Shown here: positions 7,904 through 14,532 of the stretch, piece after piece | Layout: the number at the start of each line of letters is the position of its first letter | Position numbering within the stretch: the first letter of the stretch is position 1 | The notes under the pieces: generated by a model | Seen by the model: the letters and a program-made list of their open reading frames with translations, nothing else | Told to the model about the DNA's origin: nothing | The model's database searches: none | Position numbers and translations under genes: made by a program | IMG/VR virus record: IMGVR_UViG_3300022745_000140 | Location: 1 to 24,755 of that record | From: a virus | Direction: 5' to 3' (one strand) | DNA: 24,755 nt

Positions 7904-8410
7904 TTAGACCGTGACGACTTCATCCATCTTTCCGTCAATGGTGTACTGCACGCGCACGCGGACCTTGCCAGCGGTAGCGGTAGCAGTCAGACCAGAGGTG
8001 GTCAGACGAATGTTCTGGCCAGCGTTGCAGAGCAACGGTGCGGTCAGAGTCAGGGCGGTACGCGAACCAGCGGCTGCGGCGTCCAAGTCCATGGCATTCA
8101 CGAGGGCAGTAGTGCTGCCTGCGATACCGAGGGACAAGGTGGCTGCAGCGCCGATACCGACGTACGCGGTTTCGACGATCACTTCACCGCCGACGATCAC
8201 CGCGCCCAGAGGCATGGGGATGGCGTCAAAGGTGATGGCGGTGCCAGCGGTCAGGCCGGACACTGCGGACGAAGGGTCGGCCAGGGCGGTCGTAGAACCG
8301 AAGGTCGTCTTCACGAGGGACACCGAGTCGATGGCCCAATCGTTGTAGTTGAAGACGAACTCGGCGCTCAGGATGCGCTGGACGCCACGGACTGCTTGAA
8401 TCTTGCTCAT
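7904..8410 (-). CDS. Beta-rich head-associated protein, possible capsid decoration (168 aa)
   Basis: A 168-aa protein rich in Ala, Thr, Val and Gly, with alternating strands (GAVIVGGEVIVETAYVG, AATLSLGIAG, ALTLTAPLLCNAGQNIRLTTSG, KVRVRVQYTIDG) that suggest a beta-sandwich. It follows the major capsid gene by 37 nt and has a strong SD (TAAGGAG) before ATG 8410. A terminator follows at once, so it and the major capsid gene form a two-gene unit. Capsid decoration or head fibre is the natural guess from this position. No family is recognised with certainty. Confidence 0.75.
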   Translation of the reverse strand: MSKIQAVRGVQRILSAEFVFNYNDWAIDSVSLVKTTFGSTTALADPSSAVSGLTAGTAITFDAIPMPLGAVIVGGEVIVETAYVGIGAAATLSLGIAGSTTALVNAMDLDAAAAGSRTALTLTAPLLCNAGQNIRLTTSGLTATATAGKVRVRVQYTIDGKMDEVVTV

Positions 8411-8447
8411 GGGGTTTACTCCTTAAATAGGTTCGTGGGGTGACTGA

Positions 8448-9566
8448 TTAGGTCGCCACGTAGCAGGAGAGAACACCGAAGTCTTCAGTGCTGCCGTTCT
8501 CGTAGATGCTGGAGAACTTGGGCTTCAAGAAGCCGCAAATCTTGCCAACCGAGATACCCTGCTGGTTGTCGTAGTCGAAGCCCTTTTCGTTCCACTCGGG
8601 GGCACCGATGTCGGCCATACCCAGCGCTTGCGCACCGCAGAACAGAATCTGAGCGCCGTCGATGGTGCCGGAGCCGCCATACTTGGAGCCAGAAGCTGCA
8701 CCAAAGGTGTTGGGCACGTGACGGAACTCGTGCAGGTAGATGCCGTCGATCTTCACGGAGCTGCCGCTGAACAGCTTGTCGTTCACAGAAGAGTTCTGCG
8801 AGTAACGCAAGTTGGCCATGTAGTCCGGGTCCATCTTCAGCTTTGCCATGGCCTGGGGTGTCAGGAACGCGTGGTACGTTTCCTCGCCGCCTTCGCCGGT
8901 CACGCCACGGATGTAGCGGTCCTTGGCATAGGCCTTGAGCTGAACGAACATGTTCCAGCTGGGAGTGTCGGTGGCTTGCACACCAGAGCTGGCGGCATTG
9001 GCAACCAGAGTCTTGGTGGCGGAAGTACCGTCCCAACGCAGACGGCGACCGTTGGAGGGCGCAGACACGTCAGCAGCGAATTCCAGGAACTGGAGGTCAG
9101 AACCGACGCGGGTTGCGCCGTTGTTCTTGAAGGCAAACGAGCGGCCAGCCAGCGTCAGGAACGCCATCTGGTCGATACGGTCAGCCAGCCAGTAGGCGAG
9201 CACGTCGCGGCTGTTGCCACGGAACTCCACCACGGACTTCTGATCGGCCATACGACCTTCGTGACGGTTTGCATGACGCAGTTGGTCGATGCGGATCACT
9301 TGGTCGAAGGTTTGCATGCCTTCTTCGTTACCTTCCAGGGTACGGTCACCGGCCACACCGTCGCCAACCAGATCGGCCAGCAAAGTGATCACGGCGCGGG
9401 CGCCCTTCTCGGTCTTTTTCAGTTCAGTGATGTGCTGAACCATGGAGTTCGGGCCTTTGCCCAGGAACTTGTTGACGAAGGACATGTTGCGGGCCTGCTT
9501 CCACAGGTCCATAGACCAGACGGTCTTTTGCTCGCTTGTCAGCAAGCCGAAGTTGGTAAGTGCCAT
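8448..9566 (-). CDS. Major capsid protein, N4 gp56 family (372 aa)
   Basis: A 372-aa protein with the arrangement of the N4 gp56-type major capsid family (related to DUF4043): FGLLTSEQKTVWSMDLWKQA at the N-terminus, a long alpha segment, then DLVGDGVAGDRTLEGNEEGM, IRIDQLRHANRHEGRMADQKS, LAYWLADRIDQMAFLTLAGR, and a C-terminal part with YHAFLTPQAMAKLKMDPDY, GIYLHEFRHVPN and LFCGAQALGMADIG. It forms the icosahedral shell. The start is supported by a strong SD (AAAGGAGAG) 7 nt before ATG 9566. It lies behind a strong terminator and a 158-nt leader, so it probably has its own promoter, as expected for the most abundant virion protein. Confidence 0.93.
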   Translation of the reverse strand: MALTNFGLLTSEQKTVWSMDLWKQARNMSFVNKFLGKGPNSMVQHITELKKTEKGARAVITLLADLVGDGVAGDRTLEGNEEGMQTFDQVIRIDQLRHANRHEGRMADQKSVVEFRGNSRDVLAYWLADRIDQMAFLTLAGRSFAFKNNGATRVGSDLQFLEFAADVSAPSNGRRLRWDGTSATKTLVANAASSGVQATDTPSWNMFVQLKAYAKDRYIRGVTGEGGEETYHAFLTPQAMAKLKMDPDYMANLRYSQNSSVNDKLFSGSSVKIDGIYLHEFRHVPNTFGAASGSKYGGSGTIDGAQILFCGAQALGMADIGAPEWNEKGFDYDNQQGISVGKICGFLKPKFSSIYENGSTEDFGVLSCYVAT

Positions 9567-9692
9567 ACCGGCTCTCCTTTAGAGATGAGATCAAACAAAA
9601 ATGCGTTTCCGCTGCTTCTTGCCGATGTGTCGTCTCGACCAACGAGGGTGGAGGTTGCTGTCGAGAACCTGCCTAAGTCGAATAGATCGGAG

Positions 9693-9721
9693 TGTAATCT
9701 ATTTTAGAGCTTAGATGTCAA
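9693..9721 (-). promoter_or_regulatory. Candidate promoter region for the major capsid gene
   Basis: Right after the T-run of the upstream terminator the minus strand reads TTGACA (9716-9721), a perfect sigma70 -35 hexamer, followed by a TCTAA-GC-TCTAA direct repeat and an AT-rich stretch. With 17-nt spacing the -10 would be ATTACA, a poor match; TAGATT is a better match but at 14 nt. The TCTAA repeat recurs upstream of the 87-aa gene, so a phage-specific regulator or polymerase site is also possible. Confidence 0.4.
9704..9716 (-). promoter_or_regulatory. Copy of a TTAGAGC-YTAGAT motif upstream of the major capsid gene
   Basis: The + strand reads TTAGAGCTTAGAT, which is ATCTAAGCTCTAA on the transcribed direction, containing the direct repeat TCTAA-GC-TCTAA. 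It directly follows the terminator T-run at the head of the capsid transcription unit and matches the copy at 18662-18674 in 12 of 13 positions. Confidence 0.45.
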
Positions 9722-9725
9722 AAAG

Positions 9726-9752
9726 ACCCACGGACCTTGTGAGTCCGTGGGT
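9726..9752 (-). terminator. Rho-independent terminator between the RyR gene and the major capsid gene
   Basis: A perfect 10-bp stem (ACCCACGGAC and its complement) with a 7-nt loop is followed on the minus strand by CTTTTTGA. It lies about 40 nt past the stop of the RyR-domain gene. Stem, loop and T-run form a textbook intrinsic terminator, dividing the late operon into a packaging/portal part and a capsid part. Confidence 0.85.
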
Positions 9753-9792
9753 AAACATGGCACACCACGTAGGGAGACAAACTACGCAGCTC

Positions 9793-10152
9793 TCAACGTG
9801 CCATCTCGCGTGCGATGGCGTGAACGACACCGCGAAACAGGAAGTCCTTCACCTTCTGCTCTTGAGGCAGGTCGGCATAAGGGACGAAACAGGGGTGCTC
9901 CTTCTTCTCCGGGTCCTTGATAGGCCCGTAGGTCCAGCCGTCAGCGCGTTTGTGCTCCAGCCACGCCTGGTGGCTGGCGTCCACGCCCAGGTTCGGGTTG
10001 TTCAGGTGCAGCTCGACGCCTGCGAGGGCGCTGTCCTTCTGCCATTGGGGCGCGTCGTCCCACTCAGGTTGGGACTTGTCGCCGATGGCAGCGCAGTAGG
10101 CCGCGTTCACCTCATGGCAGACGCGGGCGATGGAGTGGGCCATGGATTTCAT
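9793..10152 (-). CDS. RyR-domain protein (119 aa)
   Basis: A 119-aa protein with a RyR (ryanodine-receptor repeat) domain over about residues 8-108: WDDAPQWQKDSALAGVELHL near the start of the domain, NNPNLGVDASHQAWLEHKRADGW in the middle, then YGPIKDPEKKEHPCFVPYADLP and QKVKDFLF. These signatures (DASHxxWLEHKxxDGWxYGPxKD; HPCxVPYxxLPxxQKxKD) are diagnostic. In bacteria and phages the domain is thought to bind a nucleotide-like ligand, but the phage role is unknown. ATG 10152 was chosen over an upstream in-frame ATG because it overlaps the gp49-like stop (ATGA) and follows GAAGGAG by 8 nt. The upstream extension would run inside the preceding gene. Confidence 0.85.
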   Translation of the reverse strand: MKSMAHSIARVCHEVNAAYCAAIGDKSQPEWDDAPQWQKDSALAGVELHLNNPNLGVDASHQAWLEHKRADGWTYGPIKDPEKKEHPCFVPYADLPQEQKVKDFLFRGVVHAIAREMAR

Positions 10153-10535
10153 GCCAGTTTCTCCTTCAGTGCGTAGCCCATGAGAGGCCAGATTTTGTTC
10201 TTGGCGTTCTCGAAGGCGATCTTGCGACCGATCTCGGCGTCGAAGTTCTCGGGCGAGGCACACGCGGACTCACCGGTGACGGTGAAGCCGTTGCGCAGGA
10301 CGATGACGCAGAAGGTCAGGAGGCTGAGAGACACGGAGTGGTTGCCACCACGTGTCACGACCTCTTTGGGGCCAGGAAGAGAACCAAACAGACCGTCTTC
10401 AGCGGTGAAGTAGTAGCACTCAGTGATGTTGTCGCTCAAGTCCTGCGGTGTGACGCGAGGAGCAGTCAGGCCCTTGGCCTTGATCAGCTGCTCGACGGCG
10501 TCGTCACCAGTAGCGGGGGAAGTTGCGTTGTGCAT
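10149..10535 (-). CDS. N4 gp49 / Sf6 gene 66 family protein (128 aa)
   Basis: A 128-aa protein with the conserved core of the N4 gp49/phage Sf6 gene 66 family (Phage_gp49_66): SVSLSLLTFCVIVLRNGFTVTGESACASPENFDAEIGRKIA followed by NAKNKIWPLMGYALKEKLA. Key blocks are GFTVTGES (83-90), FDAEIGRKIA (98-107) and KIWPLMGY (114-121). The family is widespread in phages; its function is not known to me. ATG 10535 is preferred over an upstream in-frame start because it lies 3 nt after the previous gene's stop and has GGAGGG about 10 nt upstream. Confidence 0.85.
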   Translation of the reverse strand: MHNATSPATGDDAVEQLIKAKGLTAPRVTPQDLSDNITECYYFTAEDGLFGSLPGPKEVVTRGGNHSVSLSLLTFCVIVLRNGFTVTGESACASPENFDAEIGRKIAFENAKNKIWPLMGYALKEKLA

Positions 10536-10537
10536 GA

Positions 10538-10861
10538 TCACTGGCCCTCCGCGCGTCCGTCGGCCACTACAGGCGCTGCGGCCTTGGCCTGACCCTGTTG
10601 GTAGGGCATCCACTCGGCGTAGGCGCATGTCGGAGGCACATCGTCGTCTTGCAGGAGCTTCACACTGGTGCGGTTGAAGCTGTTGCCGCAGTGGTCCATG
10701 ACGTGCAGGTTCACCATGCGGTCGTCCCAGACGTACACGATGGTCGCGTCCATCGGCTGTTCGGAGATTTGCGCGGGGTGTAGGAACTGGTTGTTCCCGA
10801 GCGAAGTGGGTGCCTTGTCGTGGCGATACCAGACCTTGCGGCCTACTGTTGGCTTGATCAT
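10538..10861 (-). CDS. Conserved small phage protein (107 aa)
   Basis: A 107-aa protein: MIKPTVGRKVWYR at the start, then ATIVYVWDDRMVNLHVMDHCGN, RTSVKLLQDDD and a terminal WMPYQQGQAKA before an Ala-rich tail. The GRKVWY, IVYVWDDRMVNL, TSVKLLQ and EWMPYQ elements recall a small beta-rich phage family that is usually listed as hypothetical and often sits next to gp49-type genes. It follows the scaffold-like gene by 22 nt, with a SD-like CAGGAGAAT upstream. Function unknown. Confidence 0.75.
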   Translation of the reverse strand: MIKPTVGRKVWYRHDKAPTSLGNNQFLHPAQISEQPMDATIVYVWDDRMVNLHVMDHCGNSFNRTSVKLLQDDDVPPTCAYAEWMPYQQGQAKAAAPVVADGRAEGQ

Positions 10862-10883
10862 TTTCTATTCTCCTGGGGGTTGG

Positions 10884-11930
10884 TTAAACGAACTCGTCGC
10901 CGCGCATACGTGCGAGCACGTCGTCGGGCAGCTTCTTGAAGTCCTCTTGGGACATCTTCATCACGTCCTTGGCGGTGAGAGAGCCACCGGCCTTGTCGCT
11001 GTCCAGGCCCACCTTGTTCGTGCTGGCGGGGGTCTTGGCAGCGGTCTCGACGTTCTTCTTCACGGCAGCGGCCTTGCGGTCCTTGGCCAGTTCCTTGGCC
11101 TTGTCCGCGACCTCTTCGGCGTCCACCTTGGGCGCGACCTTCGTGGCGCTGTCCTGGGCCTTGGTTTCCACGTCCACGATCTTCTTCACTGCGGCTTGCA
11201 GCGCTTTGGTCGGGGTCATGTTCTTCTGGCGTTCGTAGAAAATCTTCCACTCCACCACTTCGCCGAGGACGGCCTTGTCAAACTCGTCGTGGTCAGGGTT
11301 CAGTACCGGGAAGGCGCTCTCAATGCGCTCCAGCGCTGAGTCGTAGCGGGCCTGCTCAGTGGCCTGGGCGATGGCGACCTGGTTCTGGTACGCGGACTTC
11401 GCTTCGGTGATCTGGCGCTCGGCGCGGCGAATCTGGGTCATCTTTTCGGTGGCCTTGTCGATCTCACCGTCGGCCAGGAGCTTGGTGTACTCCTTCTCCA
11501 TGGCCAGCACGTTGTTCTCCAACGCGGTGAGGTCTTCGTTCAGGTTGGCTACCTGCTGGCCCTTCTCGTACTGGGCCAGACGCTCTTCAGCGGCTTCGCG
11601 CTGGGCACGCTCCTTGGCCAGGATGTCCTGGTGGCGGCTCAGAGGGATGCGGCTGTCCTTTTTCTTGGGCTTGTCGTCCTTGGCCTTGTCGTCGGCGTCT
11701 TCATCCGGGTGATCCGGGTCGAGGTCGTCGTCTTCGTCGGCGGCTTTAGCCGCCTCGGCGGCAGCGCGGGCCTCGGCTTCGCGCTCGGCTTTGGACAGCG
11801 CATCCTGTGCGCCGTCGGCGTCTTCGCCGGTGGGGATGAAGTCGTCGCCACGGTCAATCTGACCGCCGCCGCCGTCATCACCGTCACCGGCAGGTTTCAT
11901 GAAACGCTTGAGAAGGGTCTTAACTATCAT
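10884..11930 (-). CDS. Scaffolding-like protein (348 aa)
   Basis: A 348-aa, highly charged, predicted mostly helical protein. Residues about 15-95 are acidic and disordered with a run of Asp/Glu then Lys (DEDDDLDPDHPDEDADD; KPKKKDSR). Residues about 97-205 look like a long coiled coil (ILAKERAQREAAEERLAQYE; LTALENNVLAMEKEYTKLL; MTQIRRAERQITEAKSAYQ). The C-terminus is basic and Ala-rich with a final DVMKMSQEDFKKLPDDVLARMRG helix. This composition plus the position between portal and major capsid is characteristic of capsid scaffolding proteins. The ATG overlaps the portal stop (ATGA), and GGAG lies 8 nt upstream. Sequence families diverge too much for a certain name. Confidence 0.75.
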   Translation of the reverse strand: MIVKTLLKRFMKPAGDGDDGGGGQIDRGDDFIPTGEDADGAQDALSKAEREAEARAAAEAAKAADEDDDLDPDHPDEDADDKAKDDKPKKKDSRIPLSRHQDILAKERAQREAAEERLAQYEKGQQVANLNEDLTALENNVLAMEKEYTKLLADGEIDKATEKMTQIRRAERQITEAKSAYQNQVAIAQATEQARYDSALERIESAFPVLNPDHDEFDKAVLGEVVEWKIFYERQKNMTPTKALQAAVKKIVDVETKAQDSATKVAPKVDAEEVADKAKELAKDRKAAAVKKNVETAAKTPASTNKVGLDSDKAGGSLTAKDVMKMSQEDFKKLPDDVLARMRGDEFV

Positions 11931-14083
11931 TTTGGTGCTCCTGATTGCGACGTGGGTCGCTCGACTGCTGCCGCAGCCATACGTGCTTGCTCCACGCGTT
12001 GCATCTCGCGCTTCTGTGCCATGTCCTCCGCTTGGAGGGCCATCTTGTTCTGGGACTCTTCGCGTCGGAGTCCCATCTCCATGTACTTCAGCTCGGTGTC
12101 GCGGGCGAACTCCTGCTCCTTGAGCTGCATGTCGTGCTCTGCCTGACCGGCCTTCACCTGGGCCTCGGCCATCTTGGCCTGGCCGGAGCCGTCGTCTGGC
12201 TCGCCACGGGCGGCGATCTCGGTCTGCACCTGTGTCTCGGCGGTCTTGGCCTGCTTCAGACCGGCGTCGGCATGTTTCTGCGCGGCTTCGGCCTCCACCT
12301 TGGATGCCTCGGCGGCTTGGGTGCGCTGTTGGAGCTGCTGCTGGGCCTGCGCCTCGGGCGACTGGCTCTGGGCCTGCATCTGCTTGATGATGTCCTTCTT
12401 GTTCATCAGGCGGCTGCTGTCGATCAGCACGCTGTCTGGCAGCTGGACGCCCAGCTCGCGCATGGAGACGGCTTGGTCGAACTGGCTGTCCTCCAAGGTC
12501 TCGCGGGCCGGGACGCTGGTGATCACCACGTCATACTCACCCAGCGTCAGGTCGTTCAGGACCTGGCCTTCGGGTGTGACCTGGTTAATCGTGAAGGTCT
12601 CGGTGTCGCCGGTGGCCTGGTCGTGGGTGATAGTCATCAGGCGCTCTTCGGTGTAGAACTCCTGCACGAGGTCCAACACGTTGCGGGCGAGGATGTAGTC
12701 GGTGCGGGACAGGTTGTCCAGCGGCTTCACGAGGTTCGTGGTGCCCGCTTGGCGCTTCTGCTGGATGGCCTTCGCAGCCACGTCGGCGCGGTCCATACCC
12801 TGCATGCTGTCGGACACGCCGGAGATGGTCTTGATGTTCTCTTCAGCCTTGTAGCTGATGCGGTCCAGGCCTTGGGGCACTTGGTTCGGGGCGATCTTCT
12901 GAACGTCCTTGTCCGGGTCGCCGTTCACCTCAATCACGATACCGGTCTGGGCGCCCTTCTCTTCCAGCTCTTCCACGGTCATGTTGGATAGGGCACCGGC
13001 CTTCACCTTGTAGCCGCTGTTGGCGGTGGTGTTCACCACGTGCAGCTCTTGGGACGTGACCTTGTTCAGCAGCTCCTGAGACCCCAGCAGGTTCTCCACG
13101 AGGCCGATGGTGCTGCCGCGACGGAAGTGCGGGAAGAACGGCACCGTGGTGAAGTGCTTGTAGGGCGACCAGTCGTCATGCAGCACCACGCTGTCAGCGA
13201 TCACGGTCCACTTGATCCGGCGCACCAGCTTGGTGGTGACCTGAAAGCCGAACTTGTCCACGAACAGGGCGATGCGGTTGCGGTCGAACTCTTCGGGGAT
13301 CGGGCGCATGTCGCCGTCCTGGCTGACGAAGTGCTTCTGGCGGTCCAGCTCACGGTACTGACGGTCGATGATGCGGATGTTGCGCATCACGTTGCTGTTG
13401 TCGTAGTCGCCCGTGTACATCGGGTTGAAGCGGTCGCCGAAGCGGTCGCGGAACGCCTGGATGGAGTCGTAGCCGTAGGGAAAGTAGCTCTGGTCGCGGT
13501 TGCGCAGCAGTTCGGCGTCGGCTTTGTTGTACAGGACTGCGATGTCGTCGGCGGTGACCCACTTGGTGGTGAACACCTCGCCCCATGTGTCTGGATCGTA
13601 GTCCTCGCCGTCCGGGTCGATGATCACGTTCTTGGGGTTCAGCTGCTCAATGCGGACCTCGCCCTGCATGCTGTCGTCGTAGGCGATCCGCACGTCCAGA
13701 AAGCCCCGGCTGGTGATCACGCCGTCTGCGAACATGTCGCTGCGCTTCCAGGCCATCTGGTTGTTGTCCATGATCTGCTTGTAGACCTTGTTCAGTACGT
13801 CAGCGGTCTCGGCGGGGGCGCCGGAACGGGGGCGGAAGGAGGTCTCGGCGCGGGAGTTGATCTGCTCGCCCATCACGTTCGAGATGGTGGGCATGATCTT
13901 GTTAATCGTCAGCGCGGGGCGACGCACCAGCTCCAGACGGGCTTTGTCAGTGGGGTCCCACTGGTCACCCTGAAAGAAGCGGTCGCACTTCTCGGCCTTC
14001 TCGACGTACTTGGCGTGGCCGTTGTCACGTGCCCACGCGTAGCGAGTCCAAATCTTCTTAGCGAGGTCGGTGTTTATAGGCAT
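11927..14083 (-). CDS. Portal protein, P22-like (718 aa)
   Basis: A 718-aa protein with P22-type portal features: an N-terminal helical region (IWTRYAWARDNGHAKYVEKAEKCDRFFQGDQWDP), RRPALTINKIMPTISNVMGEQ, GFLDVRIAYDDSMQGEVRIEQLNPKNVIIDPDGEDYD, then VVLHDDWSPYKHFTTVPFFPHFRRGSTIGLVENLLGSQELLNKV (clip/wing/stem) and GVSDSMQGMDRADVAAKAIQQKRQAGTTNL. Residues about 560-718 are a Gln/Ala/Glu-rich coiled coil, as in the P22 barrel. It forms the dodecameric ring through which DNA is packaged and ejected. The start has only a weak SD (CGAG). The stop overlaps the scaffold-like gene. Confidence 0.92.
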   Translation of the reverse strand: MPINTDLAKKIWTRYAWARDNGHAKYVEKAEKCDRFFQGDQWDPTDKARLELVRRPALTINKIMPTISNVMGEQINSRAETSFRPRSGAPAETADVLNKVYKQIMDNNQMAWKRSDMFADGVITSRGFLDVRIAYDDSMQGEVRIEQLNPKNVIIDPDGEDYDPDTWGEVFTTKWVTADDIAVLYNKADAELLRNRDQSYFPYGYDSIQAFRDRFGDRFNPMYTGDYDNSNVMRNIRIIDRQYRELDRQKHFVSQDGDMRPIPEEFDRNRIALFVDKFGFQVTTKLVRRIKWTVIADSVVLHDDWSPYKHFTTVPFFPHFRRGSTIGLVENLLGSQELLNKVTSQELHVVNTTANSGYKVKAGALSNMTVEELEEKGAQTGIVIEVNGDPDKDVQKIAPNQVPQGLDRISYKAEENIKTISGVSDSMQGMDRADVAAKAIQQKRQAGTTNLVKPLDNLSRTDYILARNVLDLVQEFYTEERLMTITHDQATGDTETFTINQVTPEGQVLNDLTLGEYDVVITSVPARETLEDSQFDQAVSMRELGVQLPDSVLIDSSRLMNKKDIIKQMQAQSQSPEAQAQQQLQQRTQAAEASKVEAEAAQKHADAGLKQAKTAETQVQTEIAARGEPDDGSGQAKMAEAQVKAGQAEHDMQLKEQEFARDTELKYMEMGLRREESQNKMALQAEDMAQKREMQRVEQARMAAAAVERPTSQSGAPK

Positions 14084-14155
14084 GGTGTGCTCGGTCTTTG
14101 TCTGGGCAAAGTCCGAGCAACATGCTCTTCATCCTTTGAGGGTGGAAGGAGGTGG

Positions 14156-14527
14156 TCACTTCAGGTTACGCAGCTTGTAGAGGGTCTGAGCGGTCAGCTC
14201 CTCCATCTCGGCCAGGATGTTCAGCAGCGACTGATGGTCACTGTTCTCGCCCTCTTCTTCGGCGATGTCTTCCAGAAACTCTTCCAGCATGGCCACGGGC
14301 GTGCCGCTGGGGATGTCGGTGCTGGGCCAGCCCGTGACGGGCACCTGTTTGGTCAGGCCCATGTACACCTCGGCGTACTTGTCGGTCAGGGTGAGCAGTT
14401 CATCGTAGAAGTCACCGAGGGCGACGTGCTCTGCGTACGACTTGCTTGATAGGTGGGCGAAGTGGATGGCCGTGCGCAGAGCGAAGCACTCGGCGACGAA
14501 AGCGGGGCAGGAGTCTTTGTAGGCCAT
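14156..14527 (-). CDS. Small helical conserved phage protein (123 aa)
   Basis: A 123-aa, almost wholly helical protein: LRTAIHFAHLSSKSYAEHVALGDFYDELLTLTDKYAEVYMGL followed by a Pro/Gly linker and a second helical hairpin (AMLEEFLEDIAEEEGE; LLNILAEMEELTAQTLYKLRNL). The pattern HxAHLxxxSYAxHxALxxFYDxLxxLxDKYAE resembles a phage family that I recall as DUF5856, with a ferritin/Dps-like helix arrangement. His/Glu/Asp residues in the first half (H22, H25, H34, Y41, D42) could bind metal but this is untested. It sits between terminase and portal, a common place for small accessory genes. It begins 5 nt after the terminase stop. Confidence 0.7.
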   Translation of the reverse strand: MAYKDSCPAFVAECFALRTAIHFAHLSSKSYAEHVALGDFYDELLTLTDKYAEVYMGLTKQVPVTGWPSTDIPSGTPVAMLEEFLEDIAEEEGENSDHQSLLNILAEMEELTAQTLYKLRNLK

Positions 14528-14532
14528 GGCAG

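Noticed and set aside
10152-10263. N-terminal extension of the RyR gene from an upstream start
   Set aside because: The extra 37 residues overlap the gp49-type gene, are Arg-rich and do not resemble the family; the internal ATG has an ATGA overlap and a strong SD.
10535-10628. N-terminal extension of the gp49-type gene
   Set aside because: It would overlap the 107-aa gene with Arg/Gly-rich sequence; ATG 10535 has its own SD just after the previous stop.
13040-14449. Rightward ORF of 469 codons
   Set aside because: Antisense to the portal and 123-aa genes; the Val/Leu/His-rich pattern mirrors the complementary codons of the portal.
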